Below, piece by piece: positions 1-9,633 of a stretch of DNA of 22,500 nucleotides. The notes under the pieces are model-generated. The model saw only the letters and a list, made by a program, of their open reading frames with translations. It did no database searches and was not told the origin of the DNA. The position numbers and the translations under genes were made by a program. Every line of letters starts with the position of its first letter. Within the stretch, counting starts at the first letter, position 1. The stretch comes from Theodoxus fluviatilis (Eukaryota; Mollusca; Gastropoda; Cycloneritida; Neritidae), in contig JAWQFJ010026683.1 in the NCBI GenBank assembly GCA_034096865.1, positions 17,501-40,000 on the forward strand, given 5' to 3'.

Positions 1-97
1 TTTACTGGAAAGTCTTCAATGTCGTTTGTAATGTATTTCTTGCATAGTTATTCATTGCTATACTGTTTTAAAGCTTGTAAATAGAGGATAATATCAA

Positions 98-129
98 ATG
101 GGTCGTCGGCCGAATAAAGATCAATCAAT

Positions 130-134
<5 letters not shown>
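98..134 (+). repeat. Non-LTR retrotransposon 3' tail (hairpin + AATAAA)
   Basis: A GGTCGTCGGCC self-complementary core is followed by AATAAA and a short (ATCA)n run that leads into (TC)n. The same arrangement ends retroelement fragments at 4901 and 13081. The A/T-rich bases 1-97 are probably the 3' UTR of the same truncated element; no coding sequence was recognised in them. Confidence 0.6.

Positions 135-161
<27 letters not shown>
133..161. repeat. (TC)n microsatellite
   Basis: Uninterrupted TC dinucleotides directly follow the retroelement tail. They mark the left edge of the duplicated segment; the counterpart tract in the second copy is 9588-9632. Confidence 0.95.
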
Positions 162-167
<6 letters not shown>

Positions 168-515
168 TTGTCTCTCACCTCAAATTATATATCTCGCTCT
201 TACTCCACCCGCACTCATCACTACACACTTCTCATGCACAAGCATCTTTGGTAATGTTTCATCCCATACAAAAATCCTTCCGTTATTAATTTCAATATAG
301 AATTTCGTTACCACGTATGTATTATGACTAATGATTTTGTGTAAATTGTGGGTAGGATAGAGAGTGAATGGGGGTCGAGGTGTGTGAGTAGAAGGAATTG
401 GGTTTGTTTGTTTGCTTGTTTTAACAAAAGCCTAATGTATGAGAGTCAGCTATGATTAATTCATGCATTTCCCTTGGAAAATAAAGTTCAATCAACCAAC
501 CATGAAAGCAACAAA
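160..515. repeat. Duplicated segment copy 1, left intronic flank
   Basis: This non-coding stretch is closely similar to 9640-9935: both share the run from 'aatttcgttaccacgta' through 'ggaattgggtttgtttg', in the same order and orientation. It lies 3' of Ig exon A1 on the minus strand, so it is intronic or downstream. No gene was recognised here. It grades into the A/C satellite at about 510. Confidence 0.8.
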
Positions 516-1860
516 CCAATTCAAAAAACAAACGAACAAACCAACAAACAAAACAAATAAACCAACGAACAAAACAAACGAACAAAACAAAACAAAACGA
601 AACAAAACAAACAAACAAAACAAGACAAAACAAGACAAGACAAGACAAAACAAGACAAAACATGACAAGACAAGACAAGACAAGACAAGACAAGACAAGA
701 CAAGACAGGACAAGACAGGACAGGACAGGACAGGACAGGACAGGACAGGACCGAACCGGACTGGACCGGACCGGACCGGACCGGACCGGACCGGACCAGA
801 CCAGACCAGACCAGAACAGAACAGACCAGACCAGACCAGAACAGACCAAAAACAAAACAAAAACAAAAACAAAAACAAAAACAAAAACAAAAACAAAAAC
901 AAAAACAAAAACAAAAACAAAAACAAAAACAAAAACATTAACAAAACAAAACAAAACAAAACAAAACAAAACAAAACAAAACAAAACAAAACAAAACAAA
1001 ACAAAACAAAACAAACCCCAACTTATCCCAACCAAACCAGATCCAACCCAACCGAACCCATCTCAGTTCAACCCAACCAAACCAAACCCAAGACAACCAA
1101 ACAAAACCAAACAAAACCAAACAAAACAAAACCAAACAAAACAAAACCAAACAAAACAAAACCAAACCAAACAAAACAAAACAAAACCAAACCAAACAAA
1201 ACAAAACAAAACAAAACAAAAGAAAATAAAAGAAAAGAAAATAAAGGAAAACAAAAGAAAACCAAAAAAAAAGCAAAACAAAACAAAACAAAACAAAACA
1301 AAACCCAACTTATCGCAACCCAACCAAATCCAACCCAACCTAAGACAACGAAACCAAACCAAACCAAACCAAACCAAACCAAACCAAACCAAAAAATCAA
1401 CCACACCAAACCGAACTCAACCAAAATATCTAACCATCGAACCCAACCCAACCCAACCCAACCTAACCCAAAAACACTCAACCCAACCCAACCCAACCCA
1501 ACCCAAAACAACCCAAACTAATTCTACCAAACCAAACCCAACCTAGTCCAATCCAACCACTTTAACCAATCCAACCCAAACCATCCCAAAACACCCAATC
1601 AAACCAAGTAACCCAAGCAAACCAATCAACCCAACCAACCCAACCAACCCAACCAACCAACCCAACCAACCCAACCAACTAACAGAACAAACAACCAACA
1701 AACTAACCAGCAAACCAGCAAGCCAACCGGCCGACCAGCCAACTAACCAACTAACCAACCGATTAACCAATCAATCCATCAAGCAATCAATCAAATCAAT
1801 CAAGCAATCAATCAATCAATCAATCAGTCAGTCAATCAATCAATCAGTCAGTCAATCAAA
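516..1860. repeat. A/C-rich pentamer/hexamer satellite, stepwise variants
   Basis: About 1.35 kb whose plus strand is almost only A and C, with G in two blocks. Sub-blocks in order are (ACAAG)n about 622-705, (ACAGG)n about 706-748, (ACCGG)n about 749-795, (ACCAG)n about 795-845, (AAAAAC)n about 849-935, (AAAAC)n about 938-1013, mixed AAAAC/AAACC to about 1300, (AACCC)-like about 1440-1505, AACC-like about 1620-1680 and (ATCA)n about 1767-1860. Neighbouring blocks differ mostly by one base per unit. Long open frames here, up to 352 codons on plus and GT-coded frames on minus, simply read the repeat and are not genes. The counterpart in copy 2 (9940-10490) is much shorter. Confidence 0.95.
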
Positions 1861-1894
1861 CCACTTCCCATTCCCTCCCTTTCCCCCTACTTAC

Positions 1895-2146
1895 AATGAA
1901 CGGTAATTTGTTTCTCTGCAGATTTGCTGCCCAAGGTGTTGTTCGCCACACACGTGAAAACAGTGTTGTCTCGAGCACTGGCCGTGAGGTGGAGGCTGGG
2001 CTGCGTCACCTGGAAGGACGGGTCGTCTCTCCGCCTCCATGCAATGGTGGGAGGAGGCAAGCCGTCAGCTGTGCAGCTCAGGACAATCTTGTCCCCGGGA
2101 GCCACAGAGCCGGAGGGACCTTGGACAACCACTGTTCTAGGCGCGT
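1895..2146 (-). CDS. Ig-like domain exon A1 (internal exon)
   Basis: One Ig-like (I-set/C2-type) domain of about 84 residues, beginning DAPRTVVVQGP and ending KQITVH. The Ig hallmarks are visible: first Cys in IVLSC, Trp in TIAWRR, and the F-x-C of VFTCVAN with the second Cys. Minus-strand borders are a CT-rich tract ending CACTAG before ACGCGCC and a GTAAGT donor after CATT. The exon is 252 nt and phase 1-1: the final T joins AC of a following exon to make Tyr, giving the 'TVHYAP' linker seen between tandem Ig domains. Sequons include NNT. Read alone, the frame runs into the intron and stops two codons past the border. Such domains build adhesion or recognition receptors (hemicentin-, nephrin- or CD22-like); which family this is cannot be decided from single domains. 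It is about 80% identical in protein to A2. Confidence 0.85.
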
Positions 2147-2151
2147 CTAGT

Positions 2152-2152
<1 letters not shown>

Positions 2153-2192
<40 letters not shown>
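2153..2192. repeat. (GA)n microsatellite = CT tract of the A1 acceptor
   Basis: About 20 GA units end six bases before the exon A1 acceptor. On the transcribed minus strand this is (CU)n ending CUUCACUAG, so it serves as the polypyrimidine tract. In copy 2 the matching tract before A2 is only about six units. Confidence 0.9.
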
Positions 2193-2194
<2 letters not shown>

Positions 2195-2356
2195 ACACGC
2201 AATAACGACAACAACAACAACAACAACGTGCAGTGCAAATTCAATGTATCTTGGAAATTTTCATTTTTTACTCTTTTGCATATCAATGTTAAGATTATAA
2301 CCCCTGCAATGATCTGGGAAAATGTTTATGTTCCACATCTATAGGTTTTACAGTAA
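2193..2356. repeat. Duplicated intron segment between exons B1 and A1
   Basis: It starts with (ACA)n-like sequence, then has non-coding sequence diverged from but collinear with 10795-10965; both contain CAACAACAACAAC and 'ttttgcatatca' or 'ttctgcatatca'. No coding potential was seen. Confidence 0.65.
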
Positions 2357-2912
2357 AACACACACACATACACACACACTCTCTCTCTCTCTCTCTCTCT
2401 AACTCGCAATCTCTCTCTCCTCTATCTCTATTTCTCTATCTCTATAAATCTATCTGTAACAATCTCTGTCCCTCTCCTCCGCCTTATCTCTTTGTGTATC
2501 TCTCTTTCTGTCTGTCTGTCTCTCTCTCCTCTCTCTATATCTCTCTCTTTCTCTTTCTCTCTCTCTTCTCTCTCTCTCTGTTTCTCGCTCTCTGTCTCTC
2601 ACTCCCTCGCATGCTCCCTCTTTTTCTATGCCTCGCCATCTCTCTGTTTTTGTCTGTCTGTCTTTCTCTTTCTCTGTTTTTATATCTGTCTCTCTTGTTC
2701 TCTTCGTCTCTCTGAAGCTCTTCCTCTGTCTGTCTCTGTCTCCGTCTCTCTACCTTTTTTCTCTCTCTCTCCGTCTCTCTCTGTTGGTTTTCTTTCTTTC
2801 TTTTTCTTTATCTTTCTCTCTACATCTCTGTATCTGTCTCTCTCCCTTTGTCTCTCTTTGCCTCTTTCTGTGCCTCTGTTTCCGCCCCCCCCCCCCCTCT
2901 CTCTCTCTCTCT
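2357..2912. repeat. CA/CT-rich low-complexity tract with poly-C
   Basis: A short (AC)n run leads into about 500 bases of imperfect TCTC with TCTG, TCTTT and TCTAT interruptions, a C14 run at about 2884-2897 and a final (TC)n. The open frames in it are Ser/Leu repeats. It corresponds to 10968-11788 in copy 2. Confidence 0.9.
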
Positions 2913-2925
2913 CAAATACTGCCCA

Positions 2926-2928
<3 letters not shown>

Positions 2929-2989
<61 letters not shown>
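2929..2989. repeat. (TA)n microsatellite
   Basis: About 30 perfect TA units followed by TATG/TGTG variants. Copy 2 carries only a short 'atttcaatatatgtatatat' at the same place (about 11805), so the expansion is specific to copy 1. Confidence 0.95.
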
Positions 2990-2999
<10 letters not shown>

Positions 3000-3303
3000 G
3001 TGTATGTATAGTCTCAAGTACATGTATGATAATCCCCCTGTGAGCTGTTTGACTGTTTCTTGATACGCTGAATCGGCGATTCACTTTTAACTCTTCATTT
3101 ATGTAGTTTGAGGAATAGACGTACGTTATTCAAGGAACATACCAAACGCGTTTGTGTACATGGCTACTGTAAAATCTGAGATGTTTTATCACCTTCTGTA
3201 AATGTATCTACGGATGTTTATAACACATGTCGATGTCATTTATTCTACGCACACATACTGCTGTAACTATGATGGGTCGTCGGCTGTAATACAAAATCAA
3301 CCT

Positions 3304-3305
<2 letters not shown>
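2990..3305. repeat. Duplicated intron segment with a retroelement tail at 3271-3300
   Basis: Non-coding and collinear with 11825-12125; both contain 'atgtatgataatccccctgt' and 'cagacgtacgttattcaagg' or close variants. At 3271 the tail-like GATGGGTCGTCGGCTGTAATA precedes (TC)n. It matches the tail at 12071, so that retroelement end inserted before the duplication. Confidence 0.8.

Positions 3306-3360
<55 letters not shown>
3306..3360. repeat. (TC)n just inside the intron after exon B1
   Basis: About 27 TC units end roughly a dozen bases from the B1 donor. In the minus-strand transcript this is (GA)n at the 5' end of the B1-A1 intron, complementary to the (CU)n at the intron's 3' end. Confidence 0.95.
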
Positions 3361-3363
<3 letters not shown>

Positions 3364-3372
3364 GCGTCTTAC

Positions 3373-3624
3373 AATGCACGGTGAGATTCCTTTCCGCTGA
3401 TTTATGACCCATGCTATTTTCAGCCCGACACATGAAAACGGCGTTGTCCTCATGTGTCACGGTCAGATTGAAGATGGAACCCGTCCCTATCACTTTGCTC
3501 GTGCCGTTCCTGCTCCACTGGAAGCTGGGCTGCGGCAGGCCGTCTGACGTGCAGTTCAAGGAGACTCTCTCGCCCTCCCTCACCGGTAAGTCGGGTCCAG
3601 CGATGTGCACCGTGCTGGGCGCGT
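3373..3624 (-). CDS. Ig-like domain exon B1 (internal exon)
   Basis: The second Ig-domain type, starting APSTVHIAGPDLPVREGE and ending RNLTVH. The first Cys is in SLNCTS, the Trp in FQWSRN and the second Cys in AVFMCRAEN; the D-N-A-V-F-M-C strand-F pattern is typical of I-set/C2 domains. Several N-glycosylation sequons occur (NCT, NGT, NLT). The acceptor is TTTCAG before ACGCGCCC, the donor GTAAGA after CATT, length 252 nt, phase 1-1. On the minus strand B1 precedes A1 by a 1.2-kb intron, and splicing would give an exact VHYAP linker. It differs from B2 at seven bases, five residues. A secreted or cell-surface IgSF protein is likely; identity is not recognisable. Confidence 0.85.
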
Positions 3625-4110
3625 CTGAAACACAGCATCAACGATGACATGTTAGGTCACGACAACGGCAGCCATGGCAACGACCACGCGCACCACCACA
3701 GGCGATGACGACAAACTCGACAGCATAGCACGCACCAGTGACATCACTGACCACCAAGGTGATAACTCCGTCAGTAAAATGACGACAGAAGTACTACGTT
3801 TCTAGGCTGGCCTGCTTCTTAGTTGGGGCGTCTCTTGACGACGTTGCATAATTGTACGCATGTTTAATGTAATGTTTGCAGACAGGATTTGTTAATGCAT
3901 TGATGATCGTACAGCTGTTCCTTGCTTTCAACCTCTCTTTTGGTCGTTTTTCTTCACGCAGATAAGTAAGAGGGCGCCGGAGAGTCTCAGAAATAATGTT
4001 GTCAGCTGTAAAAACCCGGCTTCTGGGCTGCGGGGGCCTGCTCCAGTATCTCAGCCTGGGGCGGCCCAAAACAGCTGTAGGAAATTCTGCAATCATCTGG
4101 ACACTGTCAG
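3625..4110. repeat. Duplicated intron flank upstream of B1, with empty DIRS site
   Basis: This stretch is collinear with 14362-14742 and then, after a 5.6-kb gap, with 20346-20440. Both copies share 'acgtttctaggctggcctgc', 'gtacagctgttcc' and 'cctgctccagtat'. The uninterrupted junction, about 4014-4020 (GGCTTCTGGG), is the pre-insertion state of the DIRS-like element. No gene was recognised here. Confidence 0.85.
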
Positions 4111-4129
4111 GAGAACTGATCCTACTGTG

Positions 4130-4231
4130 TGTACTTTCTTTTTGTGTTCATCTCTCACTCTCCTTCTCTCTCCTTCCCCCATCTCTCTCTCCTTCCCCCA
4201 TCCCTCTCTCTCTCCTTCTCCCATCCCTCTG

Positions 4232-4264
<33 letters not shown>

Positions 4265-4398
4265 TTCTCTCTTTCTCTCTCTCTCTCTCCTTCTTCCATC
4301 CCTCTCTCTCTCTCCTTCCCCCATCCCTCTCCCTCTCCTTCCCCCATCTCTCTCTGTCTCTCTCTCTGTTTCTCTCTCTTTCTGTCTCTCTCTCTTTA

Positions 4399-4445
<47 letters not shown>

Positions 4446-4452
4446 TCATTTC
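4130..4452. repeat. CT-rich low-complexity tract
   Basis: Imperfect TCTC with a repeated ~18-40 base motif 'ccttcccccatccctctctc' (about 4190-4345), then purer (TC)n. Open frames on both strands are repeat translations. Confidence 0.9.
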
Positions 4453-4469
4453 ACTCAATTGCCATCTCT

Positions 4470-4780
4470 AAATAGACTTAAGGGGAAAATACCTAGGCAG
4501 ATACATCAAACACATAAATACCACAGGGCTCAATTTCACCTTTTTGATAAATGGTCTTGAAGTACTTAAAAAAAGCAAATGTTGCTATGTATATCCATTA
4601 TGCCTCGAAATATTGTCGGCAGCATTTAGTATAATACCGACAAAATACCACGTTTTGTTCAGTACAGAATGCTTGTTAAAAAACAAACAAATTTGGTTAC
4701 CCGAACAATCACTATCATGTTATATGCTACATTGATGATCACTGTGTAATGTAACCAATTGTCGACCCCAATTCCCCTTT

Positions 4781-4879
<99 letters not shown>

Positions 4880-4935
4880 ACTCCCAATTGTTGTAACATT
4901 GTGGCGGGCCGCCGGCCTAAACAATAAATAAAGTT
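4470..4935 (+). mobile_element. Truncated non-LTR retrotransposon 3' end
   Basis: About 300 bases of AT-rich non-coding sequence, a long (AC)n and then the tail TGTAACATTGTGGCGGGCCG...CCTAAACAATAAATAAA. The GGGCCGCCGGCC palindrome with AATAAA matches 13081-13110 closely, including the preceding AACATTGTG. It is probably the 3' UTR of a 5'-truncated element; no reverse transcriptase sequence remains. Confidence 0.6.
4784..4876. repeat. (AC)n microsatellite
   Basis: About 46 perfect AC units inside the retroelement 3' end. Valine/Cys open frames on the minus strand are artefacts. Confidence 0.97.
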
Positions 4936-4947
4936 ATCAATCTCAAC

Positions 4948-4949
4948 CC

Positions 4950-4988
<39 letters not shown>

Positions 4989-5012
4989 CTATCTATCTCT
5001 TTCTCTCTCTCA

Positions 5013-5053
<41 letters not shown>
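4948..5053. repeat. (TC)n tract at the 5' border of the 2A-bearing element
   Basis: Nearly pure TC with a few TATC and CACTC interruptions, running directly into the presumed 5' UTR of the non-LTR element. Confidence 0.9.
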
Positions 5054-5056
<3 letters not shown>

Positions 5057-5319
5057 ACTTCCCACTGTGCAGTCGTCGCTGACGTACGTACTCCTCGGAG
5101 CTTTGCTGCTACTGCGAGAAATTGAGTCCACTTGTGCCAGCTTACTGATGTACTCACTGTTGAATGAATCACAGCATGTGATTAAATTTTTCCCGGAATG
5201 TAAGTGTCAAAGCATTTGTGAACATTTTTACGAACCCTTTTTTTGCATATTTGTATATTTATTGTGACGTTGGAAAGTTCTGAGCTGCCACTGAGGAGTT
5301 TTCACTCTCGCTCACCGCC

Positions 5320-6243
5320 ATGGGCATGGTGGTGAACACAGCTCAGCACATGACACTGTGCTTCAGTGTCGGATGGGGAGACTGCCAGTCTGCCGCTATG
5401 GCAATAGGGTCTCACTGCGGTTTCGTCGCCATAGCAAACTCCACAGATGTTTATTTTCAGTATGATGCATCTTTCCTTCTGCTGCTATCAGGTAACGTTG
5501 AGGAAAACCCGAGACCAGGTGTTGAAATGAAAGATTTAGAACAGGCTTTGAAGGCTCTGAAAAGGGAATTGTTGGCAGAAGAAGAACAAAGCCAGAAGCG
5601 CGAGACTGACAGAATCTTGGGTGAGCTCAAAAGTATCAATGACAATGTGCATCGTTTGGAAGAGAAGCTCGACGAAACCATAAGAGAGCTTAGTGAAATG
5701 AAAGACAAGCTTCTCGCAGAGGAACAGTATGTAGAACATATAGGTGACAGGCTGGCGGAAGTCACTACAAAGCTTTAGAGTGCGGAAGTGCGGCTGGAAG
5801 AACAGGAAAGGAAGAACCGTAGATACAATGTTATCCTCTATGGTGTGCCCGAGGCCGACGGAGAGACGCAAGAGGACAGCGAACTAAAATGAATAGAGAC
5901 GGTGAACGAAGTCCTGCCGAGGAAAATAGAGCTGAGAGACGTTCGTCGTGCACATCGCATCGGGAAGCCTGAACCAGACAAGACCCACCCGGTGATGGCC
6001 TGCCTGCATTGAAGTACTGACAAGTTCGCCATTCTTGGTGCCACAAGCAAAGTGAAAGAGAAAGGACAGGGCGTCTCTAGCGAAAAAATATACATGCAAC
6101 GACGACAGCTCCATGAAGCAAGGGCGGAAGGACACCATGCATACTTTAGAGGATGCAGGTTACACGTGACCGACTGGCAGCCTCGCGACAGCACCCAGGC
6201 GCGTTCTGTTTCTAGTGTGCAGGGCGTAGACAGCGAAAGATAG
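5320..6243 (+). pseudogene. Retrotransposon ORF1 (2A-like leader, coiled coil)
   Basis: The start ATG at 5320 sits in a strong Kozak context (CACCGCCATGGGC). Residues 1-50 form a leader, about 51-66 the 2A-like motif, about 67-155 a charged heptad-like coiled coil (LEQALKAL...RLEEKLDE). The frame meets TAG at 5776, TGA at 5890 and TGA at 6010, but continues recognisably: RYNVILYGVPE, RDVRRAHRIGKP and QRRQLHEARAEGH are typical of the RRM-like nucleic-acid-binding ORF1 domain. The last stop, TAG at 6241, is probably the natural end. ORF1 proteins coat element RNA and act as chaperones. The three internal stops make this a pseudogene; frame is otherwise conserved throughout. Confidence 0.8.
5470..5517 (+). 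other. 2A-like ribosome-skipping motif, altered (NPRP)
   Basis: The peptide SFLLLLSGNVEENPRP matches the 2A consensus (hydrophobic run, then D-V/I-E-x-N-P-G-P) with two changes: N for D, and R for the Gly after NP. Skipping occurs between that Gly and the final Pro, so the G-to-R change should abolish it. The codon is AGA where GGN is expected. Confidence 0.8.
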
Positions 6244-6294
6244 GAAGATGGCCAAGGCTCTTCTCCCCAAGTCGGCGTACATCCAGGTAGATCG

Positions 6295-9200
6295 TTGCGA
6301 TTGATGTCCTGGAACATTAACGGTGTACTTTCTAAGACAGACGATCCTGACTTGTTGAATTATCTGCTGCAGTTTGATGTGTTTTGCTTATTGGAAACTT
6401 TTGTCGACATATTTGATAATGATTTCTTGAACAACTATTTCAAGTGCTATATCTCGCCAGCATACAGACTTTTTGAGAAAGGAGGCAAAGCGGCGGGACT
6501 AATTTGTTGTATTCGTTGCTCCTTGGTTTAATATGTTGAAAATGTAAACTGTTCCTTTGATAATGCACTAGTATTCAAACTGAGTAAATATTTATACAAC
6601 TGTGAAAAAATGTAATATATATTTTTATGTATACAGCTACAGTGGAATCGCCATACTATGCGTGAGTTGGTGAAGCTAGTGGCTTGCAATATTTTGAACA
6701 GTTGTTATTACATGTATGTACACAGTGTCCTGACTGCTTTGTAGTAGCGTGTAGCGATTTCAATGCAAGAACAGGAAACTTGAATGTGGCCAATACAGAT
6801 GCTTTAGAGGATTTAATACAAAGTAACTTATACTCGTACAGAAACTCATTAGACAATACCGTTAATGATAATGGTCATGGACTTTTATCTATATGCCTGG
6901 GTTTTGATCTGACAATTCTGAATGGATTTATAGTAGGAGACATAGAATGAAACTTTACATACATTTTGACAGGTGGGAGTAGTGTTATTGATTACTTTTT
7001 CGTAACCAAGGATTTTGTAACATACTGTGAGAATTTAACTGTTAAGGAGAATGCACTGACTGACCATTTGTGTTTGGAATTGTACTATAGTTGATGCTCG
7101 TATTGAAGGCATACAAATAAATAGGATGGTGTGGGATACTGATAAAGTAAAAGAATTCCGAGAAGCTTCAGTAGGTAACTTTGAAGTATCTGGTTTACGG
7201 GAAACGGTCGTATCTGAAGAAATGAATATCGATACAGTCGTAGAAATAGTAAGTACATGTTTTGTACATGCTGCCAATCCTATGAGAAAGAGTTTTCAGG
7301 TTGGGAAATATAGGATGAGGTAACCATGGTATGATCAGGACTGCACAGCAGTCAAGCAGATTTTACGCGTTTTATATCGTCGCTATAAATTTACTCATTC
7401 TGAAGCGACGAGATCTGATTTTGTAGCGAAGAGGAATGAGTACAAAAATATGATTAGAAAAAAGAAAATTCAGTACCATAACGACCTGATGAGATCTCTA
7501 ATGTCTAGTATTTCTGATGCTATAACATTCTGGAGACAGGTACGAAAAATAAACTCCAAATCATATCTCACTTGCCCGATACAAATGAATGCTTAGTACG
7601 AGCACTTCAAGAAAGTGTTCGAAGAATGTTTTTGTCCACCCTCCATACAACTCGAAAGTAACATACTCAGTGTTGGGGTAACGAAGTTAGGTCCCTTTGA
7701 CGATGACATTACTAAAGAGGAGGTTGTCTATGCAATTGCAAAACTAAAAAAGGGTCGGGCAGTGGGACCAGACGAAATAAACGGGGAAATGATTAGATGC
7801 ATGCCTGAATCGAAGATAACGGTCCTTACTAAATTACTTAATAAGATCTTTTCCATGGCCTATTTTCCTGAGAAGTGGCAAGAGTCGATAGTCTTGGCAT
7901 TACACAAGAAGGGTGATATCCATATTCCGGCTAATAATAGAGGTATATCGCTTACGAATATCCTCAGCGAAGTATTAACATCTATACTCACCAGCAGGCT
8001 GCAGGGCTTGGTGGAAAGTAATAATGCTGTTGTGGAGGAACAGGCTGGTTTTCATCGAGGCTACAGCACTGTAGACACTATTTTTGTGATTCAGGCTTTG
8101 GTAAAACGTAATTTGTCGAGGAGAAGGAAGGTTATGCAGCCTTTGTTGACTTTAAGAAGGCGTTCGATATGGTTAACAGGACCGTTCTCTGGGATATCCT
8201 TATTTCCTATGGAATTAAAGGAAGGATGTTGAGCATGCTCCAGGCGGTATACTCAAAAGTGATATGTAAAATAAGATGCAATGGATGCTACTCGGACCCC
8301 CTAGAATGTTTCTCGGAACTTGAACAAGGCTGCAAGATGAGTCTGATAATTATTTTCCCTCATTGTGAACTATGTGGCCAGGCTAGTGATTCAAAACGGT
8401 AAACATTGACTCCAAATCATGCCTAGCAATACTGTATTACCGGTACACCTGCTGTTATTCGCCGATGATATCGTTCTCGTTTCTGATACTGCTATGGGTT
8501 TGCAAAACTAATCGAGTCAGCTACAGAAGGGAGCTGATACTGTTCGTCTGACAGTAAATTGAGACAAAACTAAAGTGGTTGTTTTCCGTAACGGGGGCTT
8601 TCTCGGGGGAAAAGAAAAAATGGCATTTGTGTGGCGAGCTGTTGGAAGTAAACCCAGAATACTGATATCTTGGCTTCATGTTTACTACAAAATTATCGTT
8701 CAATTTCCTCCAATTAGATCTTGTTCATAGAGCTAATGCTAGTGCTGCTCAGATCACAAGAAGTATCAGAAAGTTACGGTGTTTATCAACCGATGTCTAT
8801 TTTTTGGTTCTTATGTATTCGGCGGAGGTATGGGGTCTGGATAACTGTTCAGTCTTTAATAATGTACATATTCAAACAATGAAAAGATACCTCAATCTAC
8901 CGTCAAGGGCTCCAAATCTAATTGTCAATGGCGAATGTGGCAGACATCTTTTGTATGTCAGTTGCATAATTCGTTCTTTGAAGTACTGGATACAGATATT
9001 ACGTATGGAAATTTCACGTTACTGTCATCTAGTTTATATGATGATGCTAAATTCATGCAATCAAAAACATTGGGCAAAAAAATCAAGGAAGTGTTGCATA
9101 GATATCATTATACACATGTATGGGATAATCAGATGATGCATAACGATATAGAATTTTTCTAAGATTTCAAAGGGCGCTTAGTCCAAGAGTACTGTGGCTA

Positions 9201-9510
9201 TTGGTCACAAACTCTGTGGAATTGCGAAAGGTACTCGTTCTACAGGAAGTTTAAAACTTGGACAAAATAAACAGATTAATTTGCTCTGAACAGAAAGTAT
9301 TTGCGTGACGTCTACATCCAGTTTAGAACTGGCTTCAGTGAGTTGTTCTGTCACAAGAATATATATATAAAGATAGAGCGGAAGATAATGTGTACATCTG
9401 TCCTACTTGTAGGGAGTCTTTTGAGTGTGAAATTCATTTCCTATTTGCTTGTCCATTGTATGAAGGCATTAGACAGAAGTATTTTTATTTGATTTCCTTT
9501 CGGGATTAAG
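6295..9510 (+). pseudogene. Retrotransposon ORF2: AP endonuclease + reverse transcriptase
   Basis: The endonuclease half starts near LMSWNINGVLS (about 6301), followed by LLETF (about 6390), CSDFNARTG (about 6750), GSSVIDYFFV (about 6975) and the DHL motif (about 7060), the metal-binding and catalytic blocks of APE-type nickases. RT motifs follow: KKGRAVGPDEING (about 7745), LHKKGD plus NNRGISL (7900-7950), EEQAGFHRGYST (about 8035), FVDFKKAFD (motif A, 8142), LEQGCKMS (motif B, about 8320), LLFADD (motif C, 8459-8470) and KTKVVVF (about 8565). The C-terminal region has EVWG, NGECGRH and a CCHC finger-like ICPTC...EIHFLFAC (about 9395-9450). It nicks target DNA and primes reverse transcription there. 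Stops (e.g. 6529, 6948, 8400) and frame changes (about 6540-6690, 8105-8140, 8400-8450) inactivate it. No single start can be defined. Confidence 0.85.
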
Positions 9511-9584
9511 AAGCTCAGATGTTCTATCAATACAGGATTGTACACAAATAAGAGCATTGGCAGTTTATCTGTACCATGCGCAGT

Positions 9585-9587
<3 letters not shown>

Positions 9588-9632
<45 letters not shown>
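9588..9632. repeat. (TC)n tract at the 3' border of the element
   Basis: About 21 TC units directly follow the codons for YLYHAQF of ORF2 and precede the second copy of the duplicated segment. It is the counterpart of 133-161. Confidence 0.95.

Positions 9633-9633
<1 letters not shown>

Larger units (their letters stand above)
5054..9587 (+). mobile_element. Non-LTR retrotransposon, near full length, decayed
   Basis: An APE-type two-ORF non-LTR (LINE) element of about 4.5 kb. The order is 5' UTR (about 5054-5319, no credible ORF), ORF1 with 2A-like motif and coiled coil, ORF2 with AP endonuclease, reverse transcriptase and a C-terminal CCHC motif. The L2/CR1-related group is suggested by the 2A at the ORF1 N-terminus and by the C-terminal 'EVWG ... 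GECGR ... YW' region; the clade is inference. Multiple stops and frameshifts make it non-functional. It has no 3' UTR or hairpin tail: coding sequence runs straight into (TC)n at 9588. It lies antisense in the interval between Ig exons A2 and B1. Confidence 0.85.

Noticed and set aside
421..1546. Long open frames (up to 352 codons) on both strands
   Set aside because: They only translate A/C pentamer repeats (Lys/Asn/Thr/Gln or Phe/Val/Leu/Cys); length follows from the repeat lacking stops.
1440..1680. AACCC repeats as telomeric DNA
   Set aside because: The unit is AACCC or AACC, not the TTAGGG/CCCTAA repeat of most animals, and it grades into AAACC and AACCA inside an intron-like setting.
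2492..3084. Ser/Leu-rich and Tyr/Ile-rich open frames
   Set aside because: Translations of (TC)n and (TA)n microsatellites.
3640..3790. Possible exon in the CAACGAC-rich flank upstream of B1
   Set aside because: Conserved among three copies only as duplicated DNA; no shared open frame with splice borders was found.
3996..4560. Open frames over the TC tract after the empty site
   Set aside because: Start in duplicated intron DNA and continue through TC repeat; no conserved domain.
4659..4924. Val/Cys open frames on minus
   Set aside because: They translate the (AC)n array.
5067..5267. 66-codon open frame with hydrophobic start before ORF1
   Set aside because: It lies in the presumed 5' UTR, starts at the TC border and has no recognisable domain; the strong Kozak ATG is at 5320.
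5457..6317. Minus-strand open frames opposite ORF1
   Set aside because: Shadows of the retrotransposon coding sequence with no recognisable domain.
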